Positions 26,025 to 41,000 of a stretch of 64,000 nucleotides of DNA are shown in pieces. Each line of letters begins with the position of its first letter. Position 1 is the stretch's first letter. The position numbers and the translations under genes were made by a program. Below the pieces are notes generated by a model. It saw only the letters and a list, made by a program, of their open reading frames with translations, ran no database searches and was not told where the DNA came from. The stretch is from Hybos culiciformis (lineage: Eukaryota > Arthropoda > Insecta > Diptera > Hybotidae): the NCBI GenBank assembly GCA_964007475.1, contig OZ023275.1, forward strand, positions 26,435,052 through 26,499,051. The letters run 5' to 3'.

Positions 26025-29000
26025 GTAATATTGAAAATCTTGTTTGACTTATCAGAAAATAAAAATCATATTCATAAAAAAAAAAAAAAAATTAAAAATT
26101 TTAACTTTCATTTTTTTTTTTCCATTTAAATAACATCCGATAAAATTTTCTTTTATTATTTCATATGCGTAAAAATATACCTATATATAAATATATGAAA
26201 AACAAAAATAAATATTTATTTTTCATAGATTTTTTTTTTGATGTTATTGAAAATTGTTAATAAAACAAAAAAAAAAAAAAATAATTATGCTAAAATATTT
26301 AAAAGATAAATTTTTTTTTTGCTTTTTCTTTTTTGCAAAACATGGTACAGTGTGATTTTTTGTTATTTTGCACTGTCATAAGATAATTACATATATTGCA
26401 CCTGATACTGCTGATGGTGTTTTGCTCACACTATTTTATTCCATATATATTTTTGACCTGCTATTAATGTCTTTTACACTTTGTACCAGTTTTTTTGTGA
26501 AAATCCACAACTGACAAAAAATGTTGTGTAATTTTAAAAAGTGAAATATTTTGTTGTTGAGAAATTAATAAAAAATAATCGAAAATTGTGGTTTCATCTT
26601 CTAAAATTACATACACCAATGTCGACAATTGACACTAAATCGGTCTTTGTCGACCGATTACATAATCCTACACCGGTTCATTGAACAGAGAGAGTATATA
26701 GAAGACCACAAGTTAGTAATTAATACATCGATGCATCTGCATCGATGGAGACATAGTTAGCAAACTTTTGACATTTTTCAATAAAATATTATTTTAAGAT
26801 TTTATATATTTAAATTACTCATAAGTACAGTAGAACTAACTTTTGGTCGGTAGTCACCGAAAATGATAATAGCATACGTCCGGTATACCGATTACATAAT
26901 ACCACACCGGTTGAAAGAACAGAAATAGTTGAAAAGCATAGAAGACCACGAGCTAGTAATTATTACATCGATGCATCGATGCAATGCGTAGCAAACTGTT
27001 GACTCTATTCCTATTGCCATTTAAATCGCCTTCACATTTTTCAATAAAATATTATTTTAAGATTTTATATATTTAAATTACTCATAAGTACAGTAGAACT
27101 GACTTTTGGTCGGTAATCATCGAAAATGATAATAACATACGTTCGGTGTATAACCGTATACGTGATGATTTACCATAAATCTATGATTTACCATAAATTT
27201 GTGCATTATTTATGTATCATCATAATATCGATTAAATTTTTAAGGAAGTAAAATTAATTATTTTAATTATTATTCTGCTCTAAATTTAATTCAAATTAAA
27301 ATTCATTAAATATAAATAAAAATAGCCGCAACTCTATTATAAATGATATTTATAAATTTTTTCACTAAATTTTATTTCTAATTTAATTTTAAAAGAGGAA
27401 TTCATATATTCAAGTTCATTAAATGATAATAAAAATTAAAAAAAAAAAATAAAATAAAATTTTATGGCATCAAAATATGAATTAAATATTACTGATGATG
27501 ATTGTATAATTTTTGAATATTAATTTTGATTAAGTAAGTAAAAAATTAAAGCTAAAAAAATAAACTTTCGCTTTTATCATTTATTGATGCGATTGAATAG
27601 CTACTTTTTTTTTTATTGTCCATGGCAACACAATATATAAATAATTTATTTTTTATTCAAATTTTGTTTTTAAAATAAAAGTTTTTTTTATTTTAATTTT
27701 TATTTTTTAAGCAAAATTATGTAGATGCAAACCGGTATCATTAAAATTGCAAAATGTGAAATGATGCATTTTTATAATAGAATTGTTGTAAACACCAAAC
27801 AATAATTCTTTATACTGCGGTAATGCTAAAAAACAACTCAAACCAAATAAGTATGGATATTCGATTTTAAAATTTTGATATAATTTAGAGTAGAATTTAG
27901 GGAACATCTTTGGTTTTTTATTTTAATAAAAACAGTTATTAACTAAAAATTTTCATTAATATTAATTTATTTCAAAATGTCATATTTTATTAATTATAAA
28001 TTAATTAATTTTACAATTAGATTTAAAAAATTGGAAAAAAAACTTAGCAATATATTTGATTGTGTTTTTTTATCTTAAAAATTGAACAGTGATAAAAATA
28101 ATTGACATGAAACATTATATAAATCTAAAAATACACTGAACTATAGTAATTATAGTTAGAAAAGATATTTGTGAAATATCATTTTATATATTCATTCAAA
28201 AATCTTTTTGCATTTTTAGTTAAATTCATTTAAATGTTACAATTTTTTTTATAGAAATTTTTCTTTTCCTAAAATAATACTTACTGTATTAACATTTTGC
28301 TTTACAACGAAAAATCAAAAAAAAATCATTAAGAAAATACAATTAGGTATTTGCACTAATTAATTTATGAGTTTCAAAATGTTTGTATACAAGAATAATG
28401 CAATTTAAAACTAATTATTGAAAATTATTAAATGGAATTTTATTTCATAACATCTTGTTTGGCAACTTAACATTAGTTTTAATTTAGTTTATTTGTTCGT
28501 ATTTTTTTTCTCATTATTCTTATTCGTTTTTTTTTTTTTAATTATCATTTAGGTAATTATTTTTATTAACCAATAATAGACAAAGAATTTTGTTTAATTT
28601 TTTTTGAATTTTCTTTTAGTCAATGGTAAAATCTTAGTTAAGATTATCATATGAAAACATGCTAATATGGACATTTAAATGTGTATAGTTAGTAGATATT
28701 TAAACGATTCCTAATGTCAATTTGTAATCATGTGCAATTAATATTAAAAAAAATGTTAAAATGATGGTGTCGTTTATTCAAGGATAATATTACACAGAAA
28801 TACATAAATCTTATTTCTATATCCATAAACAAAATTTTCAATAATCAACTTTAGCAATTTCTTTGTAAATAAAGTATACTTATACTTATGTGTATATTAA
28901 ATAAATTATATATGTTATAAAATTCTACAGGTTCTTCTTGTGAAATTTAACAATTGTTCCATTTTTGTTCTGGAATGGTTCAAAAAAATTATTCGGTATT

Positions 29001-32000
29001 AAATGAAGTAATAATTATATATGTAATTTTATAAATTAGAATTTTAGTTTTCTACCTAATAAGAGAGTCAGAATTCGGCATTAAAGTGACTTTGAAGCAA
29101 AGATCACCTTCGTTGTGTGTGACTGTCTTCTGATTTTTTTCATACAAAAAAAGAAAAAAACTAGTGCTTTTGTGAAAAGCCACTAGAAAATCAGGGATGA
29201 AATAACAAATTAGCGCCAATGGGAAAAAATTAATTAAAAAATGGGTATTTTGAGGTACTTGACTTTTTTTTGTCAAAAAAAAGTAATCAAAAAAAAAAGT
29301 CAAAACAAAATACGAAAAAAAGAAAAAAAAAGTGCAAGTGTGAACGCATTTATCAATAGTGGCTCTTAAATTGAAGCCTAACTCGTTTATTATATCAAAA
29401 ATTCAATATTTTATGTTGTTTATGCATAATAAATGATAACTAGTTCTTTGTTGAAAACTTGACCTTACTTAAACATTATACCAAAACTAACTATATGTAC
29501 AGTAATGCATTCATAGAGGGTTTTTGAATAAATAGAAAATATTGCATATAGAAATTTTCCTTCAATTCTTTCTACTCCTATATCGTTCATTGACTTTTTT
29601 TTGTTGAAATAAACATATAAAAAGAATAATAAATTACAAATTAAATAAAATTCTATTTCCTATTGAATAAAAAAAAAAAAAAATTAAGAAGTAAAATAAA
29701 ATTTATTTTCTTAAAAAATCATAAATTTTTCACTTTATTATTATCATAAATCTTATTAATTTAACAAGAATTAAATTGAAATATGCAATAAAATAATTTT
29801 GATTTAAAATTCATAAATCAAGGAAGCATTCAATTTCTTAATGTTTTTGCGGTATTTTCAATTAGAATTTGTTAAATATTTGAAGAAAATTAATGTAATT
29901 CAAAAATTAACATATTATATCATATTTAAGATGCAAGTTTAATTCAAAAGAAAATACAATAAATATTTTATTTAATACTATTTACATAAAATAGCTATAC
30001 ATGTATATCTAGAAAATTCATTAGCAATTTTACAATAAATTTGGTACAAAAACAATATCTTTTATTTAAGCAATTTCTTTTAATTTTCAAATTAAGTAAC
30101 TACAATTATAATAAAAGCAAAAAGTTGTTGAAATGGGTCGTTATTTCGTGTTTCGAAATTCTGTATGTTGAAATTCTATATTTTTGAAAAACAAAATAAA
30201 ATGTGTGTTCAAATTCTGCATGACAATATTCTACATTTTTAAATTCTGTATTTGCATAATTCTGTATTTTAAAGCTCTGTGAATGCTAAAATTTTGTGTT
30301 ATTCAAGGAAATAAAATTTACGATTTATTACATCATACTATGCAATTATATTATATACACAGTTTTAACATCTAGAGTTTTAACATATAGAATTTCAACT
30401 CCAACCCATAACTTTTCCTGGAATTTCCCTAAAAATTATTCGTATACTGGATTGTATCCATTAAATCTTTCAATAAATAAGTATTGTTGAATCTCCACAA
30501 TGAATTAAAATGAAAAATGACAAAGATAGTTTTATATATACTAATTTCTCAATTCAACTTATATATATGGTATAATATCAATTGAAATAATATTGAGCAC
30601 TTAAACAATAATAATAGTAAAATGTATATATTGTCAATACAAAAACTATGAAACTTAATTCATATTAAATAATTGAACAATTATAAATAAAAACTTATAA
30701 TTAAATTTAAATTTTTGTCTATTCTTCCATTAAGTAAGTTTAATGCTAAACTATATATCAAACAAATAAAAAAGAAATTATTATATAATATAAATTTCTG
30801 CAAAATAAAGAATATTACATTTTACATAAATGAAAAATATAATTTTTTTTCGAGAAAAGCAAAAAACGAAAAGAAATGAGAAAATAATAAATAAATAATT
30901 TCTTTGATAAAAAAAAAAAAATTATTATATTTCATGAAAAAATTTTCGGGCAATTTAATTTTCATCTCATAAAATAAATTAAAAAGCGAATAAGTTAAAA
31001 ATTTTATTCCATTTTTCAATATTATTATTCAATAGAAATAAAAAATAAAAAAAAGCATATTTAAAAAAAAATCTTAAAAATAAATTAAAATGAAAAAATA
31101 ATAATAAACTTCAAAATAAATAAATTAAAAATTTCAAACAAATTTCTATCTTCTTTTGAATTTATTTTTATTTTTTTTTTTTCAATAATAAATTATGTGC
31201 AAAAGTTTTATTTCCGCATTATAAACATTTAAATATGAAAAACAAATTTTTTTTCAAGCATATACAAAACTAACTTCTTTGCACAAAAAAAAATTTTTTG
31301 ATCTAGATAATTTGATGCAAATAATTCCCGCAATTACATTTTGTACTGCAAATTTTTCATTAAATTATCAGATTCAAATATAACTTTAGCCCAAACTGAA
31401 ACTCCTCAAACTTTTGTACCCTTTTCTATACTATATTTATAAGGTTTCATTTCATTTAAAAAAAAAATAATCTTTTTTCCATATTGCCTACATTGGAAGG
31501 AAGTTGAAGACATTATTTTATCATTCATTATTATTATTTTGTAAGGCTTGATTTCACCACAAATAAAACTAGTGATTTCAATTTTCTTAAATTCTGGCGT
31601 TTTATTTTCTCTTTTTTTTAAATTATAACAATCCAAACTTCGTTCTTCTAATATTCTTCTTACGTGTTCTATCCTGCCTATCTACTTTTCGAATGAATTT
31701 CTTTCTTCAATTATCTTTCTTCTTCTTTAATACTTTCTATCTTTCTTTTTCTTTCTAAAAATGCCTACTTCATTCCAATCTAACCATATACTTGCTTTTT
31801 ATTCATATTGCGTTAATTAACAATAAACTTATCAAAATAACCTACACTTAATACTAACCCTACAATTTATCATTATTTCCTTCTTTGTGTTTTTTTTTTT
31901 TTTGAAAACAATAAAATTCATTTTCCATTTTTCAAAATAATATCGAAATTTAGTCCAATATAAATTTATTATTGAATAAAAATAATAATTTATGTATATA

Positions 32001-35000
32001 CATATAATTTTTTGTTTTATGAAGTTTTTTTAAAGGAATTATTTTATTATGTAACAATTTTCTTTTAGAAAATTTTATTTAATCCTTTTCGAAAAATTTC
32101 TTTCACTTTTCTATTCGTGAAAGGAAATATCATTTAGATAGTATAATTCTATAATTTTAATTAAAAGAAACGAATATTCGTCTGAAATAATTACATTGAA
32201 GTTTGAAACATTTTATGGCTATTTATATCGGAAGGCTATAACTTTTATACTTTTTTGTTATTGTCACTAAATTTCTTAATTTTTTTTTCTCGAAATAATG
32301 AAAAATAATTTAAAGAAACCTTCTTATTATAAACATTTAATATTATTATCATTATCAATTTTTTTTTTTATTGTATATATAATTTGTAAAAAGAAATAAT
32401 AATATATAAATAATAATATAAATATTTAAATAAAAACAATATTCTTTTGGTTCACTTGAGATTCCAAAAAATAAAAAAAATTTAAAAACAGATAAAAACA
32501 ATATTTTTAAATTCAATAAATCATGTATTCAGTATAGATATATTATTTTTGGAAAATAACAAAATACTCAGTGGAGATAAATAACATTTCTTTGAAAAAA
32601 TATATTCATATAATATATATAATAATGTATATTTTATTATTATTTTCTTCTCAAATTAATGTTACAATAAAATTATTTAAAAAAAAAAAAAAAACATTAT
32701 TCCTTAGAGCAGCATGGTAATATTCAATTCCAAGTCCACGACAATAAAAATATATAACCAAAAAAAATAATGAATTTGTTAAAAGTTTAAGTAGTTTCTT
32801 CTAGGCAAAATAGTATGTATATCAATTATAAAAGTTTATTTGTATATCTCAATATCCCAAAGGAAAGTTGTTTTGGTACTTTTCCGTTAGCCGGCCGCAA
32901 ATGTACGGCGCAAAAAATTTTACGGCGTAAATTTACAGCGGTAGAAATATTACTGAAAGATCTACGCGCGCGCCAAGAAAAAAAAAGTGCCCTGGGGGTT
33001 CGGGGGAGGCGGCAGCCTTCCCCCGATACACGAAAAAACTATGCATTTTAAATGACCATAAGTTTTCGGTAACATTTCAGTTTCGCTTTGCGACTTGATT
33101 CACAATTTTTTGCGCCGTACATTTGCGCCCGGCTAACGGAAAAGTACCGATGTTTTTTCATAGGATAATGATAAACGAAAATTATTTTTTACATTATTTA
33201 TTTTCGACCACTATACTTATAGTCGTTAAATTATAGTGAGCTCCCTAAGTCCATTTCTTTCTTCAGAAGAATACTAACAATTCATTATTTTCGTTTATCA
33301 GCATTTTCTTTTAATAAATATGTACCTGTATTTTAAATGTATACCCATATGTTTATTTATTATGTATTATATGTAGGTAGACTAACTAAAAACACCTTGC
33401 TTCTTTTACATGATTAAAAAAAGTATATATTCATAATGTTATTTTTTTGTGGTGATTTTCTTAAAAATTTAATACATATTTTTTTTGATGTCACGTCCTA
33501 TATAAATAATATACACTTAATTGATAAGGCTATAATTGGTATACATATTTTTATTTAATATTCAAAATCTAGAATTATTCTTCAATCTTATAATAATTCC
33601 TTTAATTTATCGATTCTAAAAATAGACTGCATTATGATATTTTGTCATCTTAAAAATTTGATCTTGATGTAATCGTAAAGAAATTTGATTTTATTAAACA
33701 TAATTTATGTTTTCTTTCATCTTATCTTCTATATAGAAAATACTTTAAAGCAGAAACAGAAAAAGACACCAATGAAATTCGACAAGTGGATTTCCATCAC
33801 GAATTAAGTGTATAAAAAAAAAAATGGAAATTAAAATTTTTTTTTTAAGCTTCGTTAAAAGTTTATAATTTCATATCTACGTGATTCAAGATTTATTTTT
33901 ATTTTTTTAACTTAGAACTTAATTCAATTTTATTATATAAATCTTCTATATAGTGCTCAGCAGCACACCTTATGTATGTCTGATCGTAAAAATCAAAACG
34001 TGTTACTTTCATATATAATTTATAGTCTCAGTTCCTTTAAGAAAATTGATATTTAATGGTTTTTAAAATTTCAAAAATTCCCATATCAATAACATTTTGC
34101 TTTCTCTTTTATGAATGGTGTGAAAATATTGTTATATCATATGCAATTTGCAGCTCCACACTTTCTATACAAGTACTTCAAAAAATATTGCCTCCAATTT
34201 CAGTTGTATGTTCAGAATTTATTGAGTCTGGAAAATTCATGACATATCGGCAGTGGTGGCGATGGTATTCTGCCGAAGTTGTAAAATTTTACTATTTGAA
34301 AATTAATATTATCTTTGTATTTTAAGAAACCAATTAGAAAAAACTTAAAAAGTGTAACTAAGAACTAGAACCGTTTTATAATACATAATTAAAATTTGTA
34401 AAAAAAAAATCAAATTCCCGCTACTGTAAAATAAATTTTATTTCTGAATTGATATTATAATTTAAAAAATGTGTAATGGAGAAGTTGAGATTTTTTTTGT
34501 CCCAGTTAAATTTCCCATAAATATACTGAAAATTGAATTTATTATATATATATACCAACTCAGTTCTTTTATGATCACATTATTAATATACACTTAAGAG
34601 CACATTAAAGACTGTAAATAAAATGGAAATTACATATACATTATAATACCCTTATATTTATAAGTACCTACTAGACAACTTAATAAAAATATTTAATTAA
34701 TTTTCATTTCTTTAATTTTTTTTAACATAATTTTCATAAGAAATCACGTTTTGTCCCAGACATCACATGATAAAAATACGAGCAGCAAAAGAAACTAAAT
34801 GCAAACACGTGAAAATAATTTTTCTTTAAAAACATTATTATGCAAAGGTATATATTATATTATATAAATACATATATCATAAAAAAATAAAATCAAAACC
34901 TCAATTAAGCCCAGTCACGGAGTTGAAGGAGTAGAATAAGTTAAATAAAATATTACGAAAATCTTATAGCAAATAAGAATCAAATCATTTTTACTGTTGT

Positions 35001-38000
35001 TTGACAATTTGTGTAATAATCAGATAAAATGACGTTTAATTGTAATTTTATAAATTTTATACAATTTCTAAAGTTAGTATAGTATCTTGATTTTCTTCAT
35101 TTACACATTTACAAGCATATAGGAATAAATTTGATTTGTTCGAAGTTTTAAAGTACATTGATTTGATTATACTATTATATAAAATCGAAAGAAATTTTCA
35201 TACACATAAATTTAAAATAATAACTAGAAATTGTTGAAAACATATTTAAATCAAAACAGCAAAATTATTCATATTTTATAAGTTCCTACAAATATTTATG
35301 ACTATTTTATTTTCTAATACAATGTAATATAAATGAATTTCTATCCAAAAAAAAAAACTTTATATTTTGTTGAAATATATTTCATTTAAACAAAAAAAAA
35401 ATCCACGTAATTTGTTTTTCTGAAAAAAAAATATATGTATAATAAAAAAAATATGACATTATAAAACTTTGGCTTATTTGAGAGATAAAAATACAGTCGT
35501 ATTCCTTTCCAAAATAATATATTAATTTATCAAAATCATTTGTGCATTATGTAAAGAAATTTTTAAAAATATACATATATATAATGTTTTATATACGTAT
35601 ATCTATAATATAAGCGTATAATATTTATATATACGAATATTTATAATAAGAAAAAGATGAAAAAAAAAAAAAAATAAAATTAAACTTATGATCAGGACGT
35701 GACATCAAAAAAAATATGTATTAAATTTTTAAGAAAATCACCACAAAAAAATAACATTATGAATATATACTTTTTTTAATCATGTAAAAGAAACAAGGTG
35801 TTTTTAGTTAGTCTACCTACATAATACATAATAAATAAGAATATAGGTATACATTTAAAATATAGGTACATATTTATTAAAAGAAAATGCTGATAATATA
35901 AATTTCAATATTTTTGATTTTCCATAATATAGTATGAAATATAAGTAGATAATTTATGGTTTTTTTTATTTTTGCATACTTAGTCAAACAACTTTGTCTG
36001 GAAATCTATTATTATTCTAATAGAGAAATATTTCCGTTTTAAGTCTTTTATATTGAGATATTACTTTATCCAAAAAATGTTTGTTACTTAATTAAGGCGG
36101 CCTTTTTATAATTAAGCTTCAGAAATTTAAAAAAAAATAAATTTGACGTTCATGTAGTCATGATCAAATCGATCACATAACAAATGATTGAATTTAACCA
36201 AAAAAAATTTATTTAGATTTTAGATGTTAAAGTGTGAAATTTCTTATGTTAATGGTTTTTTAGAACTATAACATGAAATCCAGCCTGTTTAACAATAACT
36301 GTTGCGACTAACATAACAGGTGTGTGTTAATAATTATCATTTTCAAATTTAAGATTTACAAAATTCTTTTATAAAGTGTAATCAAATATTTAATATGTAA
36401 TATTTTGTTTAATGCAAAACTAAAGTTAAATTCTTCCAAATATGTGGCAACAATATGCACAGTGTAAAAGTAATTTTTTTTTTTAAATCATTTTAAATGA
36501 CCCTATGATAGTTTTTTTTTTTTTATTTTATTGTGGATGAAATTTGTGAGAAAAATGAATACATAACTAAAAAATATGTTTTTGGGGTTTTTAAATTGCC
36601 TTTTTTATCAAAATGTTTTTACAAAAGAATTTATTAAATGCTTAAATGTTAAAGATATAAAAATGCACGTACTGGACAGCAATTTGGTAACTTGCCTAAT
36701 TTTTTTTTTATAATACAAAAAAAAAATCACATAACTTTCGGGTGTTTTTTTTTTGTTTAAACAAACCATTGGAGACATAAAAATTTATATTCAAATAAAA
36801 GTTTGGCTTCAATGCGATGCAGAAGGGTAACAAAAAAAAATAAAATCTAATAGAAATCCGACTAAAAAATGTTCAAATTTTCGAAATATAATAATAAAAC
36901 TTCAAAATTTCATTTTTCCAGTTTAGATAATTATTTTTAAAATATTTTCACAAATTTTTCAAAAAAGAAATTCAAACGAAAGTAAAAATTTTTAATTTCG
37001 ATTTAATATCTTTAAGTAGTTATTATTTGTTTCTAAAATCATCTATCAACTATTACAACTCTATCAATTTTGTTGGGTTTTAAAACTAAACTTACTTGAG
37101 TCGTTAGTATGTCTGCCCTATATATATGTAGATGTCCTTGAAAATTAAGAATAAACTATGTCTGCGAAATAAAGCTATTTCGGAAATTCGACGACCAGTG
37201 CCAAAAACAACCTCGACGGAATTTTTGCACAACAAGTTTGTATTCATAATCTCGTTTTTAAATTGGATGCTGTTCTAGAAACAATAACAAGAGAAAAAGA
37301 ATATTATTATTTAAATGTCCATTCTTAGAATTTACTAAATTTTAAATGTCAAAATCTCATCACTTGTTTTCCATTTCGCCTTCATTTTTTTTTTTTTGCA
37401 CTCAATTATCAAACCTCCATAAAAATATAATATTTTCTGGAAAAAAAAAAAATAGAGCAATGTCTCAGGAATTCTCTTTGACAGAAATAAAATTACTTTT
37501 TTTTATGATAGTTATAACAAACAAAAAAAAAAATAATAATAATATTCAAAATTAATTTTTATTTCAAATTTGTTTTTTTTTTTTTTTGTTTTAAAGGAAC
37601 AACTTCTGAAAGTTTATTTTTATGCCATTTTCCATAGAAGTGGAAACTGGAAACTTTAATTAATAAAAGAAAATATTTATGAAAAATGTGTTTAATAAAA
37701 AATGAAAAACTTTTTATATTTGTATGCTTTTCTCTAATAAAAATGAACTAATATTAAATTAATTTTTAATATTAAAAAAATTGCAAAAAAAAATAAAAAA
37801 ATTAATGAAATTGAAAGAAAAATATTTCTTTTTTAATCAAATCAAAAATTTTAATGGTTTGATGTCCTTTTGTAGGAATAAAAAAAAAACTTTTGTTTAT
37901 TTTTATTCCAAACTTAATTTATTAATTTATTAAAAAAAATAATTTCTTTTCATAAAATTTCATTTAATTTTTTAATTTTAATAATGCACAAAATGAGAAT

Positions 38001-41000
38001 ATATGAATGATGAATTGCTTGAATTTGATCCCAACATGTTAATCATAATTTTTATATATTCATGTTTACTATTGCATTTGCATGCATAGACTTTCATCTT
38101 TAGAATACCATAATAGACACGGACGCTTGATAATTGAACATAAACGTACACTAATTTCTTTATTGTTACTAAAGTATAAATCCTTCACTCTCGAAATCGA
38201 GTGAAAGTATACTAAAATTCTGGCTATATATATATATTAATTTATAATTTTTTCTTGTGTGTATAATCGTTTATTTCTAGGGTTCTTTTCAATTTTTTAT
38301 TTTAATAAAATACCAATTTAATTTTTAAAATATTATGTTTAAATATAAAAGTAAAATTATAATTTATTTATTTTATATAAATATAATATATGATATAAAT
38401 TTTTTTTGATTATAAATAATTATATATGCACTTATGCAAATATGAAATTTACGTAGGTCAAGTTGTTAAGATAATATATAAATTTTGAATAAAGGACACG
38501 TATGAATAAATACGAAAATAATTAATTTTTACCAGAAATAAAAATAAAATACCCTCTCAAAATGTTAATGTTACATGTAATAAGTAAAAAAAATTAAATT
38601 TAATTTTATTAAATGATTTAAAATTAAATGAATAATTTAAAAAAAAAAAAAAATTTACACGGCTTATAAATCTTTAATAAATAAATATACTTTTTTAAAA
38701 AATCTTCAACCTAAATTTAGCGTTTTCAATTACAATTAAAACATAATTTAATTGAATAATTTGTGTTTTTTATTTGAATATATTTGGAATTGAACATTTC
38801 TGAAGGCTGAAATTACACGGTAATATTTATTTAACAAAGATGTTTTATACACATATCACTGTGTAATGTGGAATATTATTAATTTTTAATTTTGATTGGT
38901 TGTCATTTTCATATCTTATTTCTAAATTTCTTATTTTTAAATTTAATATACTTAGTTTCGAATAATATTTCACAATTTTTTCTATAGGCGTTATGCAACT
39001 GACAGTATGACAATTAATCTCCTTGATATAATATTATAAAATAATATTTATTATTAATTATTCTAAACTATACTAAGTATAAAGATACTTGAGGGGTAAT
39101 TATTTGCAATTGAAAATTATAAGTTTTAATTTACCTTAATTTTTTTTTATGTCTTTTCTAAAACTTGGACATTTAAAAAATTTACACTTTAAATTAATTT
39201 TACTTAATACTAAAAATATTAATGTGTCAGGTATATTTTTTTAATCGAAATACTCTCTACCTGTTCGTTCAAAATATTACAAAAATAAATAATTCAATTC
39301 TTCAATTCAATTACTATAATTATCAAGCTTAAAAATGAAAAAATCGGATCGCTGATTCTTATAAGATTTTATAACTATTTATATGTATTTAAAATGTACA
39401 AATAATATTCGAAAAACCCTATCACAGAAATTATTATAATATATCCTTAATAGTAGATTATTGTATATGTAAACTAAATTTGTTATTAATTAAGACTTCT
39501 GTATACACAAAAATACATTGACAAGTGTCAATGTATTTTTGTGTAAATACAGAGCGAGTTGTATAACAAATTTTGTTTACATATCCAATATACTGTTTTA
39601 ATGCGTAGGGGAGAGGTATTTGCAAAGAGAGAATATTTTTTCTTCTCATTTTTTCTCTTTTTTTTTTTTTGTATTTGGCTGTATTGAAATATTGTGAGAG
39701 ATATTATGTTTGTTTAGGTATTACGTAATATTCAATACGAAACATCTAAATGATTTCATTATTTACGCTGATGCATCTAAATTTTTTCATTATATACGCT
39801 GATGCATCTAAATTTTTTCATTATTTACGCGGATGCATCTAAATTATTTGACGTATTTTGTATTGACGGATATAATACTCCATTTAGTGATCTAAATTCT
39901 ATAGCACTAAATACAACATAACGATCCCCAACGCATTAAAATTTTTTATGTATATATTTTAAAAAACCATAATGCGAACATTACATACATTATTCAGTCA
40001 ATAATCGACGCACTTTTAACCTGAATGCAGAATTATGGAAATTTCCATGGAATTGTTTAATATCACATCTGAATAATAATCATTATATTATGATTATTAT
40101 TATTATTATTATTATTATAATTCATATACAATATACAGATTTCTGTATTCATGTAGATACATACCAACATTAATTTTATATACTTAAAATAAAATTTTTA
40201 TTTATTTTTGCTAAATATTAATATAAAAAATAAAACCAGTATTAATGAAAATTTTTGTTTCTCTTTTTGGAAATTAAAACAAATATTCCCAAAAAGAAAA
40301 AAAAATACGATTTTTTTTTTTTTTTTAATTTTCCCATTTATTTTTTTATGTATTTATTATTACCAAAAAGAGCTTTGAGGTCTTTGCAAAATTTATACAC
40401 GAATTAAGTTTATTTATATAAAAAAACATAAAAATCAATATTATTTATCGTACCTGACACGGTAAAAAATTCCAATGAAACCGAAATGTTAATTTTTTTT
40501 TTTTTATCAAGCCCTCGAGAGGATTCAAATCGTATAATAAAAATTAAAACATTTTTTGCAGTAATTTAGAAGACACTGTTTCTATAAAGTGGTAGCGTGT
40601 ATGTGATATTAGTACAATATGTTATGCATAATGCATACTATTTTTATCTCTTATTTCTGTAATCTAAAAAAAACTTTAATAATCCAAATTATATAAAAAT
40701 AATGACGTTTCAATATACCCACACTATTTGTCTAGCATATAAGGTTCATAAATGTCTCATTAGTTGTTTGTTTTTTAATTTTTTTTTTTCATCTTTCTTT
40801 ATTAATAATAACTTACATGAAATTATGTATATACATACATTGACTCAAACATAAAAAATAGTGTCAGATTATAATAATTAATTAATTTCACATATAATTA
40901 ACTAATTATTTGTCTAATTAAATTACTTCTAAATCAATAATCATATTCCTATCATAGCAATTTTTTTTCTTTACATATACAAATTTTTAAAAAATGTCTT

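Larger units (their letters stand above)
27157..32866. other. Intron 1 interior, proximal part: no gene seen
   Basis: AT-rich intronic sequence. It holds the minisatellite near 30.2 kb and the pyrimidine tract near 31.7 kb. Small open frames are chance. Confidence 0.55.

Noticed and set aside
34056..34325. 89-codon open frame between the long inverted repeats
   Set aside because: Considered as a transposase remnant, but no transposase motif (DDE, zinc finger) is visible.
37173..37328. 51-codon stop-free stretch (SYFGNSTTSAKNNLDGIFAQ...)
   Set aside because: Protein-like composition, but the only upstream ATG (37158) is separated by a stop, no family is recognised, and no exon borders are convincing.
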